The notes under the pieces: generated by a model
Databases searched by the model: none
The model's input: the letters and a program-made list of their open reading frames with translations, nothing else
What the model was told of the DNA's origin: nothing
Translations under genes and position numbers: made by a program
Part shown: positions 19,601 to 28,312 of the stretch, one piece after another
Numbering within the stretch: position 1 is the first letter of the stretch
Layout: each line of letters begins with the position of its first letter
Source: Liolophura sinensis
Lineage: Eukaryota > Mollusca > Polyplacophora > Chitonida > Chitonidae
Reading direction: 5' to 3'
Assembly: GCF_032854445.1 (NCBI RefSeq)
Contig: NC_088296.1
Location: 25,487,897-25,551,896 of the forward strand
DNA: 64,000 bases

Positions 19601-22494
19601 AATGGGACAAACTACAATGGGACAAACCCCACAGGGACAAACTACAATGGGACAAACCCCACTGGGACAAACTACAATGGGACAAACCCCACAGGGACAA
19701 ACTACAATGGGACAAACCCCACTGGGACAAACTACAATGGGACAAACCCCACAGGGACAAACTACAATGGGACAAACCCCACAGGGACAAACTACAATGG
19801 GACAAACCCCACTGGGACAAACTACAATGGGACAAACCCCACAGGGACAAACTACAATGGGACAAACCCCACTGGGACAAACTACAATGGGACAAACCCC
19901 AATGGGACAAATTACAATGGGACAAACCCCAGATAGATATGTCATTAATCACAAAGGGTGGGCTCCGTGGCTCAGTTTGTTAGCGCGCTAGCACAGCATA
20001 ATGACCCAGGAGTCTCTCACCAATGTGGTCGCCGTGAGTTCAAGTCCAGCTCATGCTGGCTTCCTCTCTGGCTGTATGTGGGAAGGTCTGCCAGCAACCT
20101 GCGGATGGTCCTGGGTTTCCTCCGGTTTCCACCCACCATAATGCTGGCCGCTGCCATATAAGTGAAATATTCTTGAGTACGGCATAAAATACCAATCAAA
20201 TAAATAAATCAAATAAATCACAAGGGAGATAAGTGGGCCTCAGGGACTTGAATGGGGAAAACTTCAGTCTTCTAAGCTGTGAGAAATTGGGCTTCCAAGT
20301 GTAATTTAAGTCATTGGCTCTTCTTTGTGTGGTAGTGGGTAATGTCACAGTAATTGATAAAGGAAACCTTTCACACAAATAAGTGAAGATGATTTTTATA
20401 GTTCAAAATCAAGTTGATGTAACCTTCTATGACAGTGTTCCATCGTGAGATGTTAATTTATGTAATTTGTCAAAAAGGAGCTGACCAGATGTCCCAAAAA
20501 TTATGAAAGAGTAGAAAATGTGCCTGTAATAGAATACCATAAATGACCTAAAAATTTGACCACAGAAGAGCATTGGGAGCTTACCCGCTCAGCACAGTGA
20601 CCCAGAAGAATAACAGACACGCATTCGTCCAGCTCATTCTGGCTTCCTTTGCAGTTCTACATGGAAGGGCTGTCAGCAACCTGTAGATGGTCATGGGTTT
20701 CGGATTCTGCTGGGCTCTGTTCAGTTTCCTGCACACATAAAACCCTCAATGAAGTGTCAGTTTCTCAAGTAGCAATAATGTGATAAATAAGTGGATAATC
20801 AATAAACGATGCACGGCTGTTGCATAAACACAATTATAAAAAATGGATCTTGTGGTTCTAGAACCAAAATAACGGCGCTGCTGTCTGTCACACTTTCCAG
20901 AGACATCCTCTCTAGTCCTGGTGGCTCACCGTCCAAACAGGGTAACCTCCCCTTGATGAGCAATCGTCAGAAGACCAGCCTGAAAGCCAGCCTGAATACC
21001 AGGTAGTATGGACCGTCGTCACATGTTAAGGGTTCATATTTTGCTCAGATGGTGTATTGACTGCCTGGGTGGACTAATGATAGAGTGTCCACCTTGAAGT
21101 TGGGTGACCAAGAGTCAAATCAGGGCGGGGTTACCCTATTTCCTCAACTTTTTCTCATATTAAAGATCAACTTTCAGTGCAATTTATTCAAGTTTTTAAT
21201 TTGATTTTGGAAACAAAACCACATTGGTTGGATTAGTCAGTTTCAGGGCCTCCAAAAAAGTATAATTTTATCAGTCACCACAAAATAATGCCTTCAGGAT
21301 ATGTATAAATAAACATCCTGCAAACATGCGAAAAGTTTGAAGAATTACACTGTACCAAAGACTTTAACAATAGTACTTGTTACTACCTCGCTTTGTACTC
21401 AGTACAGAGAGGTTAGAACAAGGAAACAGGACTGGTGGGCCCAGAGTCGGTGTGACGTGACTGGTTGGCCCTGAGTCAGTGTGACGTGACTGGTTGGCCC
21501 TGAGTCAGTATGACGTGACTGGTTGGCCCTGAGTCAGTATGACGTGACTGGTTGGCCCTGAGTCACTGGTTGGCCCTGAGTCAGTATGACGTGACTGGTT
21601 GGCCCTGAGTCAGTATGACGTGACTGGTTGGCCCTGAGTCAGTATGACGTGACTGGTTGGCCCTGAGTCAGTATGACGTGACTGGTTGGCCCTGAGTCAG
21701 TATGAAGTGACTGGTTGGCCCTGAGTCAGTATGACATGACTGGTTGGTCCCGAGTCAGTATGATGTGACTGGGAGGGGTGTCATGTCTGGTGTCTTCGGC
21801 ATGATACTTCAGTGCCAGCAGCACTTTGGCAGCATGGACTTTCCCAGCCAAAAGAAGACATACTATATGTTCACACACCTAATGTTCTTGTTGAATGGAT
21901 TCTCAAAAGGTTCCATTCACAGGCAAAAACTCTAACTGAAAGAAGGCAGAGTTGTGCTTTTTTTTGTTAGTTAGAGAAACATGGCTTGCGTCCTTAATTT
22001 CAGAAGAAGGGAAAACAAAATACCAGATATTATTATTTATATAGCGGTGAAATGGCAGGATTTCCTTCACTGATGAAAGTGAGCGACATTTCACTTAAGT
22101 AAGATATCACTTTTGTTATTACATTTGATATTTTACACCCAAACACCATGACGTCCAAAAAGAAACCCCAAGCATTCATTCATTCATTCTATCATGGGAA
22201 AGAAAAAAAGTCAAGTTTACAGTTTTCTTTTTTTTTCTTTTTTTGTTCTTCAGTGGTGACAAAAAAGGATTGTCTGTGCTGGAAATCTTAGAGAAGCTGG
22301 AATCTGAGGCCAACACTTCACTGGCCTCAAACAGTTCTGCACATCGCAACAGCAGCTTGAATTCCAAGGGAGACAACTATGTATTGAAAAACAGCAGCTA
22401 CATGATGACACGCAGAGAGGTCTCTGACGACGATGAAAGTCTTGCTGAACTTGAAGAAAGCAAAGTGCTGGAAGATGTTTTTTTCCTGAAGTGA
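7645..22494 (+). CDS. KIAA1328: Hinderin-like coiled-coil protein, 11 exons
   Basis: Exons: 7645-7666 (or to 7708), 8033-8077, 9927-10081, 10677-10827, 11642-11758, 13479-13567, 15764-15895, 17298-18444, 19108-19312, 20901-21002, 22254-22494. Every junction has GT-AG and a matching phase (1,1,0,1,1,0,0,1,2,2), and the joined frame is open to a TGA at 22492, predicting about 801 aa (815 with the longer exon 1). Identification rests on the motif KDLCVEDKQRVANLIKELAK (about residues 96-115), closely resembling the conserved N-terminal segment of vertebrate hinderin, then coiled coil (about 125-195), a basic/Ser-rich linker, and a Glu/Gln-rich coiled coil (about 455-505), the same order as in hinderin. 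Human hinderin (about 577 aa) was reported to bind the cohesin subunit SMC3; its molecular role remains poorly known. Oddities: the large exon 8 (382 codons), minisatellites in several introns, and two extra downstream copies of the last exon. Confidence 0.82.
8033..8077 (+). CDS. KIAA1328: Hinderin-like exon 2
   Basis: 45 nt between acceptor 'ttttttcctcag' and donor 'gtatat'. Reads (D)QDPDVSDYSDAYVP plus a split Gly codon shared with exon 3. Acidic, no domain. Confidence 0.75.
8540..8725 (+). mobile_element. SINE fragment in intron 2
   Basis: Plus-strand body of the common SINE ('gtgagttcaagtccacctca' through 'gtcagcaacctgctgatgg'), diverged, and lacking the usual tail. Confidence 0.65.
8730..9008 (+). 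mobile_element. tRNA-derived SINE in intron 2
   Basis: Near full-length plus-strand copy: a degenerate tRNA-like head from 8731, body with 'ttcctgtccggccg', tail 'ggcgtaaaacaccaatcgaa' at its end. Follows the fragment at 8540 head to tail. Confidence 0.75.
9218..9318 (-). mobile_element. SINE 3' fragment
   Basis: Reverse-strand tail and first part of the SINE body ('ttgattggtgttttatggca'), interrupted at 9318 by the adjoining minisatellite, which seems to have expanded at or inside the element. Confidence 0.65.
9319..9778. repeat. 16-bp minisatellite in intron 2
   Basis: About 28 copies of a 16-bp unit alternating 'gtgtgaatgagtggat' and 'gtttgaatgagtggat', with occasional 8-bp half-units. 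Minus-strand open frames here (His/Ser/Thr/Pro repeats) are artefacts of the repeat. Confidence 0.9.
9927..10081 (+). CDS. KIAA1328: Hinderin-like exon 3
   Basis: 155 nt between acceptor 'attctttttgtag' and donor 'gtgagc'. Reads VTDVGNRRPYRINQWKTREA and on to KKN, strongly basic. Enters in phase 1 and ends at a codon boundary. Confidence 0.82.
10082..10676. other. Intron 3
   Basis: About 600 nt, AT-rich. A degenerate SINE tail ('gcgtaaaacagcaatcaaat') lies near 10515-10543. Nothing else recognised. Confidence 0.6.
10677..10827 (+). CDS. KIAA1328: Hinderin-like exon 4, signature motif
   Basis: 151 nt between 'gttaactttacag' and 'gtaaac'. Encodes IPGSTKSMEG and then the diagnostic KDLCVEDKQRVANLIKELAK, the segment on which the family call mainly rests. 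Ends in phase 1. Confidence 0.9.
11075..11212 (+). mobile_element. SINE fragment in intron 4
   Basis: Plus-strand 3' half of the common SINE ('ctctgcccagtttccttcca' to 'acaccaatcaaataaaaaat'). The tRNA-like head is missing. A further short tail fragment is at about 11527-11563. Confidence 0.65.
11642..11758 (+). CDS. KIAA1328: Hinderin-like exon 5, coiled coil
   Basis: 117 nt between 'tcatttatttcaacag' and 'gtatcc'. Reads ELVRRKKKAVEQMHLERINF and continues to LNERQ, a heptad-rich helix continuing the exon 4 helix. Phase 1 at both ends. A 43-bp minisatellite begins about 25 nt after its donor. Confidence 0.86.
11783..12775. repeat. 43-bp minisatellite in intron 5
   Basis: About 23 copies of a 43-bp unit built on 'ggcataccaggacatgccag' and 'ttctcagatgtgggtttgta'. 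The period is not a multiple of three, yet three frames stay open over several hundred nt because the unit contains no stop in any plus frame. Confidence 0.92.
12776..13478. other. Remainder of intron 5
   Basis: Contains a short SINE-like tail of a third type at 12785-12826 ('gtggcgttaagccataatca', also seen at about 26040 and 58890), and a weak SINE tail near 13200-13250. No gene seen. Confidence 0.5.
13479..13567 (+). CDS. KIAA1328: Hinderin-like exon 6, coiled coil
   Basis: 89 nt between 'cttaatctctctccag' and 'gtaacg'. Reads IQAQLLLCQQALTVYQQKLT and on to AGDK, a Gln-rich amphipathic helix. The vertebrate protein has a comparable Gln-rich helix at this point. Ends at a codon boundary. 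Confidence 0.86.
13568..14829. other. Intron 6, first part
   Basis: AT-rich. Holds a short direct repeat just after exon 6 ('aaataaacctttg' units at about 13582, 13652 and 13686), an A-rich tract at 13904-13930, and a reverse-strand SINE tail at 14261-14321. No gene seen. Confidence 0.55.
14830..15570. repeat. Diverged tandem repeat in intron 6
   Basis: Four to five diverged units of about 170-190 bp, each with 'ctgtaactcc'-like, 'catagagttttaatttttgg'-like, 'gatgatgtg' and 'gttgtcatggtaac'-like blocks, at roughly 14870, 15040, 15215 and 15365. Divergence is much higher than in the minisatellites, so this is an old array or a nested old transposon. Open frames of 80-136 aa across it have no recognised domain. 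Confidence 0.55.
15764..15895 (+). CDS. KIAA1328: Hinderin-like exon 7
   Basis: 132 nt (44 codons) between 'attgtacttgcag' and 'gtagga'. Reads KKKERKGFSSKHRSVKGSC followed by an acidic stretch (EVTEEESDQD). Low-complexity linker, codon boundary at both ends. Confidence 0.82.
16182..16330 (-). mobile_element. SINE 3' half in intron 7
   Basis: Reverse-strand tail and body ('ggtgggaggaaaacccggga'), with an 8-nt insertion in the tail. The tRNA-like head is absent. Confidence 0.65.
16665..16795. repeat. About 20-bp minisatellite in intron 7
   Basis: Six or so imperfect copies of 'tcaagtttcctctgtgtatg', the last ones diverged ('ctatgggctatgtgg'). Confidence 0.7.
16858..17055 (+). mobile_element. 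SINE in intron 7, head missing
   Basis: Plus-strand body from the B-box-like 'gagttcaagtccagctcatg' to the tail 'aaaacaccagtcaaataaat'. Conserved enough to be a fairly young copy. Confidence 0.72.
17298..18444 (+). CDS. KIAA1328: Hinderin-like exon 8, large exon with second coiled coil
   Basis: 1147 nt between 'tgtattttaattcag' and 'gtatgt', open throughout (382 codons plus 1 nt). Starts RRRAKTRSIDEIPRQ. A short helix (DELQRLETEKLANVQDRL) is followed by a Ser-rich disordered stretch, then a coiled coil at 17940-18110 (SKQRKKELMSQRNALLGEQK and on to HQQQIVQAKRLAHFEQ), followed by an acidic, disordered tail. The coiled coil corresponds in position and style to the C-terminal Gln/Leu-rich helix of vertebrate hinderin. 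Reading on past the donor gives a stop after two codons, so splicing is required. Confidence 0.9.
18732..18923 (+). mobile_element. SINE in intron 8, head missing
   Basis: Plus-strand copy from 'gagttcaagtccagctcata' to the TAAA-repeat tail at 18905-18923. It starts at the same internal point as the copy at 16858. Confidence 0.75.
19108..19312 (+). CDS. KIAA1328: Hinderin-like exon 9
   Basis: 205 nt between a long T-tract acceptor ('ttttttttttttccag') and donor 'gtacta'. Reads PPKSSHSPHRGHLVSTATSP and continues Ser/Thr-rich to NTSVDR. Enters phase 1, leaves phase 2, matching exon 10. Probably disordered. Confidence 0.8.
19332..19935. repeat. 30-bp minisatellite in intron 9
   Basis: About 20 copies of a 30-bp unit made of 'atgggacaaaccccac' plus an 'agggacaaactaca' half, with A/T alternation (ccacAgg versus ccacTgg) giving a 60-bp higher pattern. 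It starts 20 nt after the exon 9 donor. Frames on both strands are open (Met-Gly-Gln-Thr or Asp-Lys-Leu-Gln-Trp repeats); these are repeat artefacts, since the exon 9 frame meets a stop before the array. Confidence 0.93.
19960..20217 (+). mobile_element. tRNA-derived SINE, full length
   Basis: The best plus-strand copy: tRNA-like head 'ccgtggctcagtttgttagc', B-box-like 'gtgagttcaagtcc', full body, tail 'ggcataaaataccaatcaaa' and AAATAAATAAAT. It shows the same head as the short fragments at 32726 and 55690. Confidence 0.85.
20598..20800 (+). mobile_element. Diverged SINE in intron 9
   Basis: Recognisable body ('ccagctcattctggcttcct', 'gtcagcaacctgtagatgg') but heavily substituted and with an altered tail. 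Confidence 0.5.
20901..21002 (+). CDS. KIAA1328: Hinderin-like exon 10
   Basis: 102 nt between 'gtcacactttccag' and 'gtagta'. Reads DILSSPGGSPSKQGNLPLMS and on to SLNTR. Phase 2 at both ends; any of the three downstream last-exon copies would join in frame. Confidence 0.82.
21062..21170 (+). mobile_element. Second-type SINE head, diverged
   Basis: 'aatgatagagtgtccacctt' and the following 40 nt align loosely with the tRNA-like head at 6672. Truncated; the body is not recognisable. Confidence 0.35.
21412..21778. repeat. 29-bp minisatellite in intron 10
   Basis: About 12 copies of a 29-bp unit containing 'gtgactggttggccctgagt'; one copy near 21560 is shortened. Homogeneous in the middle, diverged at the edges. 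Confidence 0.9.
22254..22494 (+). CDS. KIAA1328: Hinderin-like terminal exon, copy A
   Basis: 241 nt after acceptor 'ttttttgttcttcag', ending in TGA. Reads GDKKGLSVLEILEKLESEAN and continues to the C-terminus EESKVLEDVFFLK. An acidic segment (SDDDESLAELEE) precedes the end. It is the copy directly downstream of exon 10, with the strongest acceptor. Confidence 0.85.
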
Positions 22495-22599
22495 GGGGAG
22501 ATAATTCATCATTTTCATGACAAGATGTCGGCCTGTTGCATTAGTTAACTTATTACAGCAGTGTGATGTCTCTGTACACAGATGTGAACAGACGCGGTT

Positions 22600-23640
22600 A
22601 CAGCAAGATCATTGTCTGATGTGAACAGATTCTGTTACAGCATGATGAACATCAGACCTGAACAGACAGCGTTAAAACATGATGAGCATCAGACCTGATC
22701 AGACTTCATTACAACATGATGAACTTCAGACCTAAACAGATACCGTTACAGTGTGTTTCAGTATCAGACCTGAACAAACTCTGTTATAGTATGTTCATCA
22801 TCACACCTGAACAGACTCCATTATAGTATGTTCATCATCAGACCTAAACAGATACCGTTACAGTGGGTTTCAGTATCAGACCTGAACAAACTCTGTTATA
22901 GTATGTTCATCATCACACCTGAACAGACTCCATTATAGTATGTTCATCATCACACCTGAACAGACTCCATTATAGTATGTTCATCATCAGACCTAAACAG
23001 ATACCATTACAGTGTGTTTCAGTATCAGACCTGAACAAACTCTGTTATAGTATGTTCATCATCACACCTGAACAGACACCGTTACAACATGATGAACATC
23101 AGACCTAAACAGATACCGTTACAGTGTGTTTCAGTATCAGACCTGAACAAACTCTGTTATAGTATGTTCATCATCACACCTGAACGGACTCCATTATAGT
23201 ATGTTCATCATCAGACCTAAACAGATACCGTTACAGTGTGTTTCAGTATCAGACCTGAACAAACTCTGTTATAGTATGTTCATCATCACACCTGAACGGA
23301 CTCCATTATAGTATGTTCATCATCAGACCTAAACAGATACCGTTACAGTGGGTTTCAGTATCAGACCTGAACAAACTCTGTTATAGTATGTTCATCATCA
23401 CACCTGAACGGACTCCATTATAGTATGTTCATCATCAGACCTAAACAGATACCGTTACAGTGTGTTTCAGTATCAGACCTGAACAAACTCTGTTATAGTA
23501 TGTTCATCATCACACCTGAACAGACACCGTTACAACATGATGAACATCAGACCTAAACAGATACCGTTACAGTGTGTTTCAGTATCAGACCTGAACAAAC
23601 TCTGTTATAGTATGTTCATCATCACACCTGAACAGACTCA
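22600..23640. repeat. Composite minisatellite in the 3'UTR/flank, copy A
   Basis: Alternating modules: 'cagacctaaacagataccgt', 'tacagtgtgtttcagtatca', 'gacctgaacaaactctgtta' and 'tagtatgttcatcatcacac'. They form composite units of about 120 bp, roughly eight copies. The matching stretches in copies B (33250-33515) and C (56200-56480) have only two or so, so this array expanded or contracted after duplication. Confidence 0.88.
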
Positions 23641-25740
23641 TGTTCTATATGTTTTCTCAAAGAATTGTGGAACTGTTTTTTTTTTTCGTTTCTTCGCTGA
23701 CAGCTTAGTGGTTTGATAAGGTGATGTCATTTGTAGGAAAACTGAAAAGTTGACAGATCAATGTTTGAAGTTTGGTGAAAGTTCATCATGGCAGCACTGG
23801 TAATTTGCCCTTTTTCTGAGATGTTTCCAAAATGATATTATTGTAATGCGTTAGTCTGCTCACCATAAACCAGATCCAGTCAGAAAGTTATTCTGTCAAT
23901 CCCACTCTGCTGCGAACAGAAGCTGTATTATAGATGAGCCAGATCGGAAAATAGATTTTCTTTGTTTTTTGTTAGCGATGCACGAGGTTATTTGACATGG
24001 GCTGGGTTTATGGGTGCAGAAAACTGGACAGAGAGTGAGTTGCACTAACCATCTCCAGATGGATGGACTTGACCTACCTCCCTTCCCAAAGCAACAGTGG
24101 AAATTGGTTTCAGGTTGACTAGTGATTAATAAAAATCCCACTTAGTTACAAATGATTTTATAACCATTCCTGCATCGGTCCAAGTTTGCTTCGATGTTAA
24201 TTTCGGCTAAATTATATAAAGCCACAGATAGCTCCAGAACAACATCAAATTGAACCTGCTCCATTTTAAAAACACGTGTTATGCAGTTGATGTTTTTTTT
24301 TTTTTTTTTTCAAGACGTTTGAGACTAAAATTAGCTGTCGTACATTTTCACGGCAATATTAAAGTTTTCAGACAAACATATTCCTTACCTTTTCATCTGT
24401 CAGCATTGATTGGTTATTTCTTTGGCTACTCCAAGTGACCTGCTGTACTGCCATCTTCTGCATTTCTGACAAGGGCAGGTAACTGCAGGGATTTCAGATT
24501 TTCAAATGAAGAATGCTGTGATACCATGTTATCCATGACAAAATTTGGCCAAGGGTAACCTCGGAGAAATCTGAAACGTCAGTATAAAGCATTGTTTAAC
24601 TGTGTATGTGAGAACAGTGCGGCACTTCACCCCTCTCGCTTATTTCAGAATTGACCCAGCATATTTTAGGTACATGACTGCATGTAGATAAATACAGCTT
24701 GTATTTTTCATGGATTACTTTATGCCTGGCAGTTTTATCATCTTAATCATCTTATTCATATTTTTATCAGAGCATTATTATGAAATGGATTTATTGATAT
24801 GATTTTATGTGTAGATAGAGAATTGCGTCAATTTGAAAGATCTTTCTCTGCTAGCTTCCAGCTGTAACATGATAAGTTTTCATACAGTACATAATATTAT
24901 GTACATTGTTCAGAATTTCTTAATCTTGAGCTTGGTGAATGATATTACTAAGTTATTTTGACCAGGAAATTGCTTTTAGAGGATCCCCTTTTATGTTATG
25001 TCAGATTTGGAACTTGTTAATAAGTTTAGATTTTTAAAATATACTGAAATGAAATATAATTATTGATATGCATGTATTACTTCCAGATTAACAGAGTCCT
25101 TGTGTTTCTTTTACACATTAATGTTTACAATCACCTCAGCTGTCTTGTTGTGTTTGATAATTCTGCAGAGTGATGGGCTTGATGTTTCTCGCTGTTAACA
25201 AGAGGAGTTCAAATCTAACCTGTGTCAATTTTCAAGGCTTCGTCTTGAAAGGATAAGGTAGCATCGTTAGTGATGTAACCTGCAATTCCAGGTGTGGCTG
25301 TAAATGAGGTGGTTAAAGGATATATGAAGCGCTTGGTTTTCATTTCTTAGTATTGAGTAAGTAAGGTGGCCTAGCATGAAAGTGCTGAAAAAACTTGTAC
25401 ATGCTTTACACTGTCAGAATCTCGGGGTAGCCGGAGCCAAAAATATGACGTCCAGTGCCTTGCCCCTAAAAAAGCTTCTCAGACTTTTAGATAAGCTTAT
25501 CTAATGGAATCATGGAGCCTTTCGTCTCAGCGACTGGTTGAGCCAAACATTTTTTTAGGAGGTGGAGGGGAGGGGGGGGAGGGGTAGGGGTAGGGGAAGG
25601 ACAAGTCAAAACGACTTCGATAGGGAGGTGAAAATATTGTCTAAGTAACAAGGGATTTAGTACTTAAGTTTCTCTCCTTAGTCATAGAATTGGAGCCGTA
25701 GGTCCCCGCAACCGCCGGTAAGTCTGGCGTGGAGAGAGTA
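23641..25740. other. 3' flank of copy A, no gene recognised
   Basis: AT-rich non-coding DNA, repeated in copies B and C. An AATAAA at 24128 (inside 'attaataaaaat') is one possible polyadenylation signal of the gene. A G-rich tract lies at 25559-25601. No long open frame. Confidence 0.6.
25559..25601 (+). other. G-rich tract (copies A, B, C)
   Basis: 'ggaggtggaggggagggggg' followed by 'aggggtaggggtaggggaag': at least four runs of four or more G, compatible with a G-quadruplex. Kept in B (about 35409-35450) and C (about 58408-58450) with changes in G-run length. Confidence 0.5.
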
Positions 25741-26060
25741 TTATATATGATTTATTTGACAACATCACTGGCGATGTTGTCATAAATTATTTGAAGGTCA
25801 TTGGCCTATATCATAAAATATAAATTTTAATTGTCATAAATATTTAAAGATAAACAGTTATATACATATAGAATATAATCCTGGTTTTCGAATTTTAACT
25901 TATTTTTTCTTTTATGCGATTTTAAACATGTCTGTACTTTTTGTTTTACTTTTGATGTTCATATTATCATATGGAAAACCTTAACCGTCTCGCGTTTTCA
26001 CTTTGTTCTCGCCACGATATGGCTGAAATATTGCCGATGTGGCGTTAAACCATAATCATT
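25741..26060 (+). repeat. AT-rich block present in copies A and C only
   Basis: About 320 nt starting 'ttatatatgatttatttgac', containing a short hairpin (gacaacatc / gatgttgtc) and ending in a SINE-like tail 'gtggcgttaaaccataatca' plus ATTC repeats. It is found again at 58592-58915 but is absent from copy B, where 35591-35790 replaces it. Confidence 0.75.
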
Positions 26061-26137
26061 CATTAATTCAAAATCAGAGGCGCAAACTGGCTAGAGATGA
26101 AACCTACCTGCAAATATCCCTGCTGTCGATCACGCAA

Positions 26138-26209
26138 TCCTCGGTAGTATAGTGGTGAGTATCCCCGCCTGTCACGCGGGAGACCGGGGTTCGATTCCCC
26201 GCCGGGGAG
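26138..26209 (+). tRNA. tRNA-Asp(GTC) 1
   Basis: Full cloverleaf: acceptor TCCTCGG/CCGGGGA with discriminator G, anticodon arm CCCGC-CTGTCAC-GCGGG (anticodon GTC), T arm with GGTTCGATTCC B box. This is the consensus of the window; 27 of 54 units match it at all 72 positions. Confidence 0.95.
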
Positions 26210-26489
26210 ATTGCACAGATCACTTTTTCCTTCCGTGGTGTTTCAAATCGCCAATCTGTCCAGTCGCCGCTGATGGGTCCTATACGTGCCTGCCAATCCT
26301 ATAGCCACACATTTTATTCGTGGAATCTTTCGTCTCAGTGACAATTACTTTCATTGTGCATGTGTGTAGCATAGCCGAGCCGTAGACAAAATAAAGGACA
26401 CCCTTATCATCAATACTTCATAAACAAAGCCACAAAACTGGCTAGGGATAAAACCTACCTGCAAATATCCCAGCTGTCGATCACGCCAA

Positions 26490-26561
26490 TCCTCGGTAGT
26501 ATAGTGGTGAGTATCCCCGCCTGTCACGCGTGAGACCGGGGTTCGATTCCCCGCCGGGGAG
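26490..26561 (+). tRNA. tRNA-Asp(GTC) 2, anticodon-stem mismatch
   Basis: One substitution (GCGGG to GCGTG) breaks one pair in the anticodon stem. Confidence 0.75.
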
Positions 26562-26840
26562 ATTGCACAAATAATTTTTTCCTGTCGTAGTGTTTTAAAT
26601 CGCCAATCTGTCCAGTTGGCGCTAATGGATCCTACACGTGCCTGCCAAATCCTCTAGCCACACATTTCATACATGGAATCTTTTGTCACAGCGACAATTA
26701 CTTTCACTGCGCTAGTGTGCAGCAAAGCCAAGTCGTAGACGAAAGAAAGGACAAGTTTATCATCAATACTTTATAAACAGAGCGACAAACTGGCTAGAGA
26801 TAAAACCTACCTGCAAATATCCTGGCTGTCGATCACGCAA

Positions 26841-26911
26841 TCCTCGGTAGTATAGTGGTGAGTATCCCGCCTGTCACGCGGGAGACCGGGGTTCGATTCC
26901 CCGCCGGGGAG
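26841..26911 (+). tRNA. tRNA-Asp(GTC) 3, 71 nt
   Basis: One C is lost from the CCCC run before the anticodon stem; function doubtful. Confidence 0.65.
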
Positions 26912-27192
26912 ATTGCACAAATAATTTTTTCCTGTCGTAGTGTTTCAAATCGCCAATCTGTCCAGTTGCCCGCTGATGGGTCATACACGTGTCCGCCGAA
27001 TCCTCTAGCCACACATTGTCGCTGTGATAATCTTTTATCACAGCGACAATTACTTTCACTGCGCTAGTGTGCAGCAAAGCCAAGTCGTAGACGAAAGAAA
27101 GGACAAGTTTATCATCAATACTTCAAAATCAGAGACGCAAACTGGCTAGAGATGAAACCTACCTGCAAATATCCCGGCTGTCGATCACGCAA

Positions 27193-27264
27193 TCCTCGGT
27201 AGTATAGTGGTGAGTATCCCCGCCTGTCACGCGGGAGACCGGGTTTCGATTCCCCGCCGGGGAG
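27193..27264 (+). tRNA. tRNA-Asp(GTC) 4, T-stem change
   Basis: G-to-T in the 5' strand of the T stem (GGGTTTCGA). Confidence 0.7.
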
Positions 27265-27542
27265 ATTGCACAGATCACTTTTTCCTTCCGTGGTGTTTCA
27301 AATCGCCAATCTGTCCAGTGGCCGCTGATGGGTCCTATACGTGCCTGCCAAATCCTCTAGCCACACATTTTACACATGGAATCTTTCGTCTCAGTGACAA
27401 TTGCTTTCATTGTGCATGTGTGTAGCATAACCGAGCCGTAGACAAAATAAAGGACACCCTTATCATCAATAATTCATAAACAAAGCCACAAACTGGCTAG
27501 TGATAAAACCTAACTGCAAATATCCCGCTCTCGACCACGCAG

Positions 27543-27614
27543 TCCTCGGTAGTATAGTGGTGAGTATCCCCGCCTGTCACGCGTGAGACCTTGGTTTGAT
27601 TCCCCACCGGGGAT
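27543..27614 (+). pseudogene. tRNA-Asp pseudogene 5
   Basis: Several changes in the anticodon stem, T arm (CTTGGTTTGA) and discriminator (T); the most mutated full-length copy of the window. Confidence 0.75.
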
Positions 27615-27893
27615 ATTGCACAAATAATTTTTTCCTGTCGTAGTGTTTCAAATCGCCAATCTGTCCAGTTGCCGCTGATGGGTCCTACACGTGCCTGCCA
27701 AATCCTCTAGCCACACATTTTATACATGGAATATTTTGTCACAGCGACAATTACTTTCACTGCGCTAGTGTGCAGCAAAGCCAAGTCGTAGACGAAAGAA
27801 AGGACACTTTTATCATCAATACTTCAAAATCAGAGGCGCAAACTGGCTAGAGATAAAACCTACCTGCAAATATCCCGGCTGTCGATCACGCAA

Positions 27894-27964
27894 TCCTCGG
27901 TAGTATAGTGGTGAGTATCCCCGCCTGTCACGCGGGAGACCGGGGTTCGATTCCCCGCCGGGAG
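27894..27964 (+). tRNA. tRNA-Asp(GTC) 6, 71 nt
   Basis: One G lost from the 3' acceptor strand (GGGG to GGG). Confidence 0.65.
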
Positions 27965-28241
27965 ATTGCACAGATCACTTTTTCCTTCGTGGTGTTTCAA
28001 ATCGCCAATCTGTCCAGTCGCCGCTGATGGGTCATACACGTGCCTGCCAAATCCCTCTAGCCACACATTTTATACATGAATCTTTCGTCACAGTGACAAT
28101 TACTTTCATTGTGCATGTGTGCAGCAAAGCGAAGTTGTAGACGAAGAAAGGACAAGTTTATCATCAATACTTCAAAATCAGAGGCGCAAACTGGCTAGAG
28201 ATAAAACCTACCTGCAAATATCCTGGCTGTCGATCACGTAA

Positions 28242-28312
28242 TCCTCGGTAGTATAGTGGTGAGTATCCCCGCTGTCACGCGGGAGACCGGGGTTCGATTC
28301 CCCGCCGGGGAG
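28242..28312 (+). tRNA. tRNA-Asp(GTC) 7, 71 nt
   Basis: One C lost beside the anticodon loop (CCGCTGTCACG), giving a six-base loop or a shifted stem. Confidence 0.65.

Larger units (their letters stand above)
22166..25740 (+). repeat. Segmental duplication copy A (last exon plus 3' flank)
   Basis: From 'ccccaagcattcattcattc' onward this block is repeated, nearly identical apart from indels, at 32771-35590 (B) and 55736-58591 (C). It contains 88 nt of intron 10, the terminal exon, the 3'UTR and about 2.1 kb downstream, ending at 'gtggagagagta'. Copy A is the one attached to the rest of the gene. It is longer than B and C mainly because its internal minisatellite has more units. Confidence 0.9.

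Noticed and set aside
19306-19991. Open frames of 207-225 aa in four frames over the 30-bp repeat
   Set aside because: All arise from a stop-free 30-bp unit. The exon 9 frame ends in a stop before the array, and a good donor precedes it.
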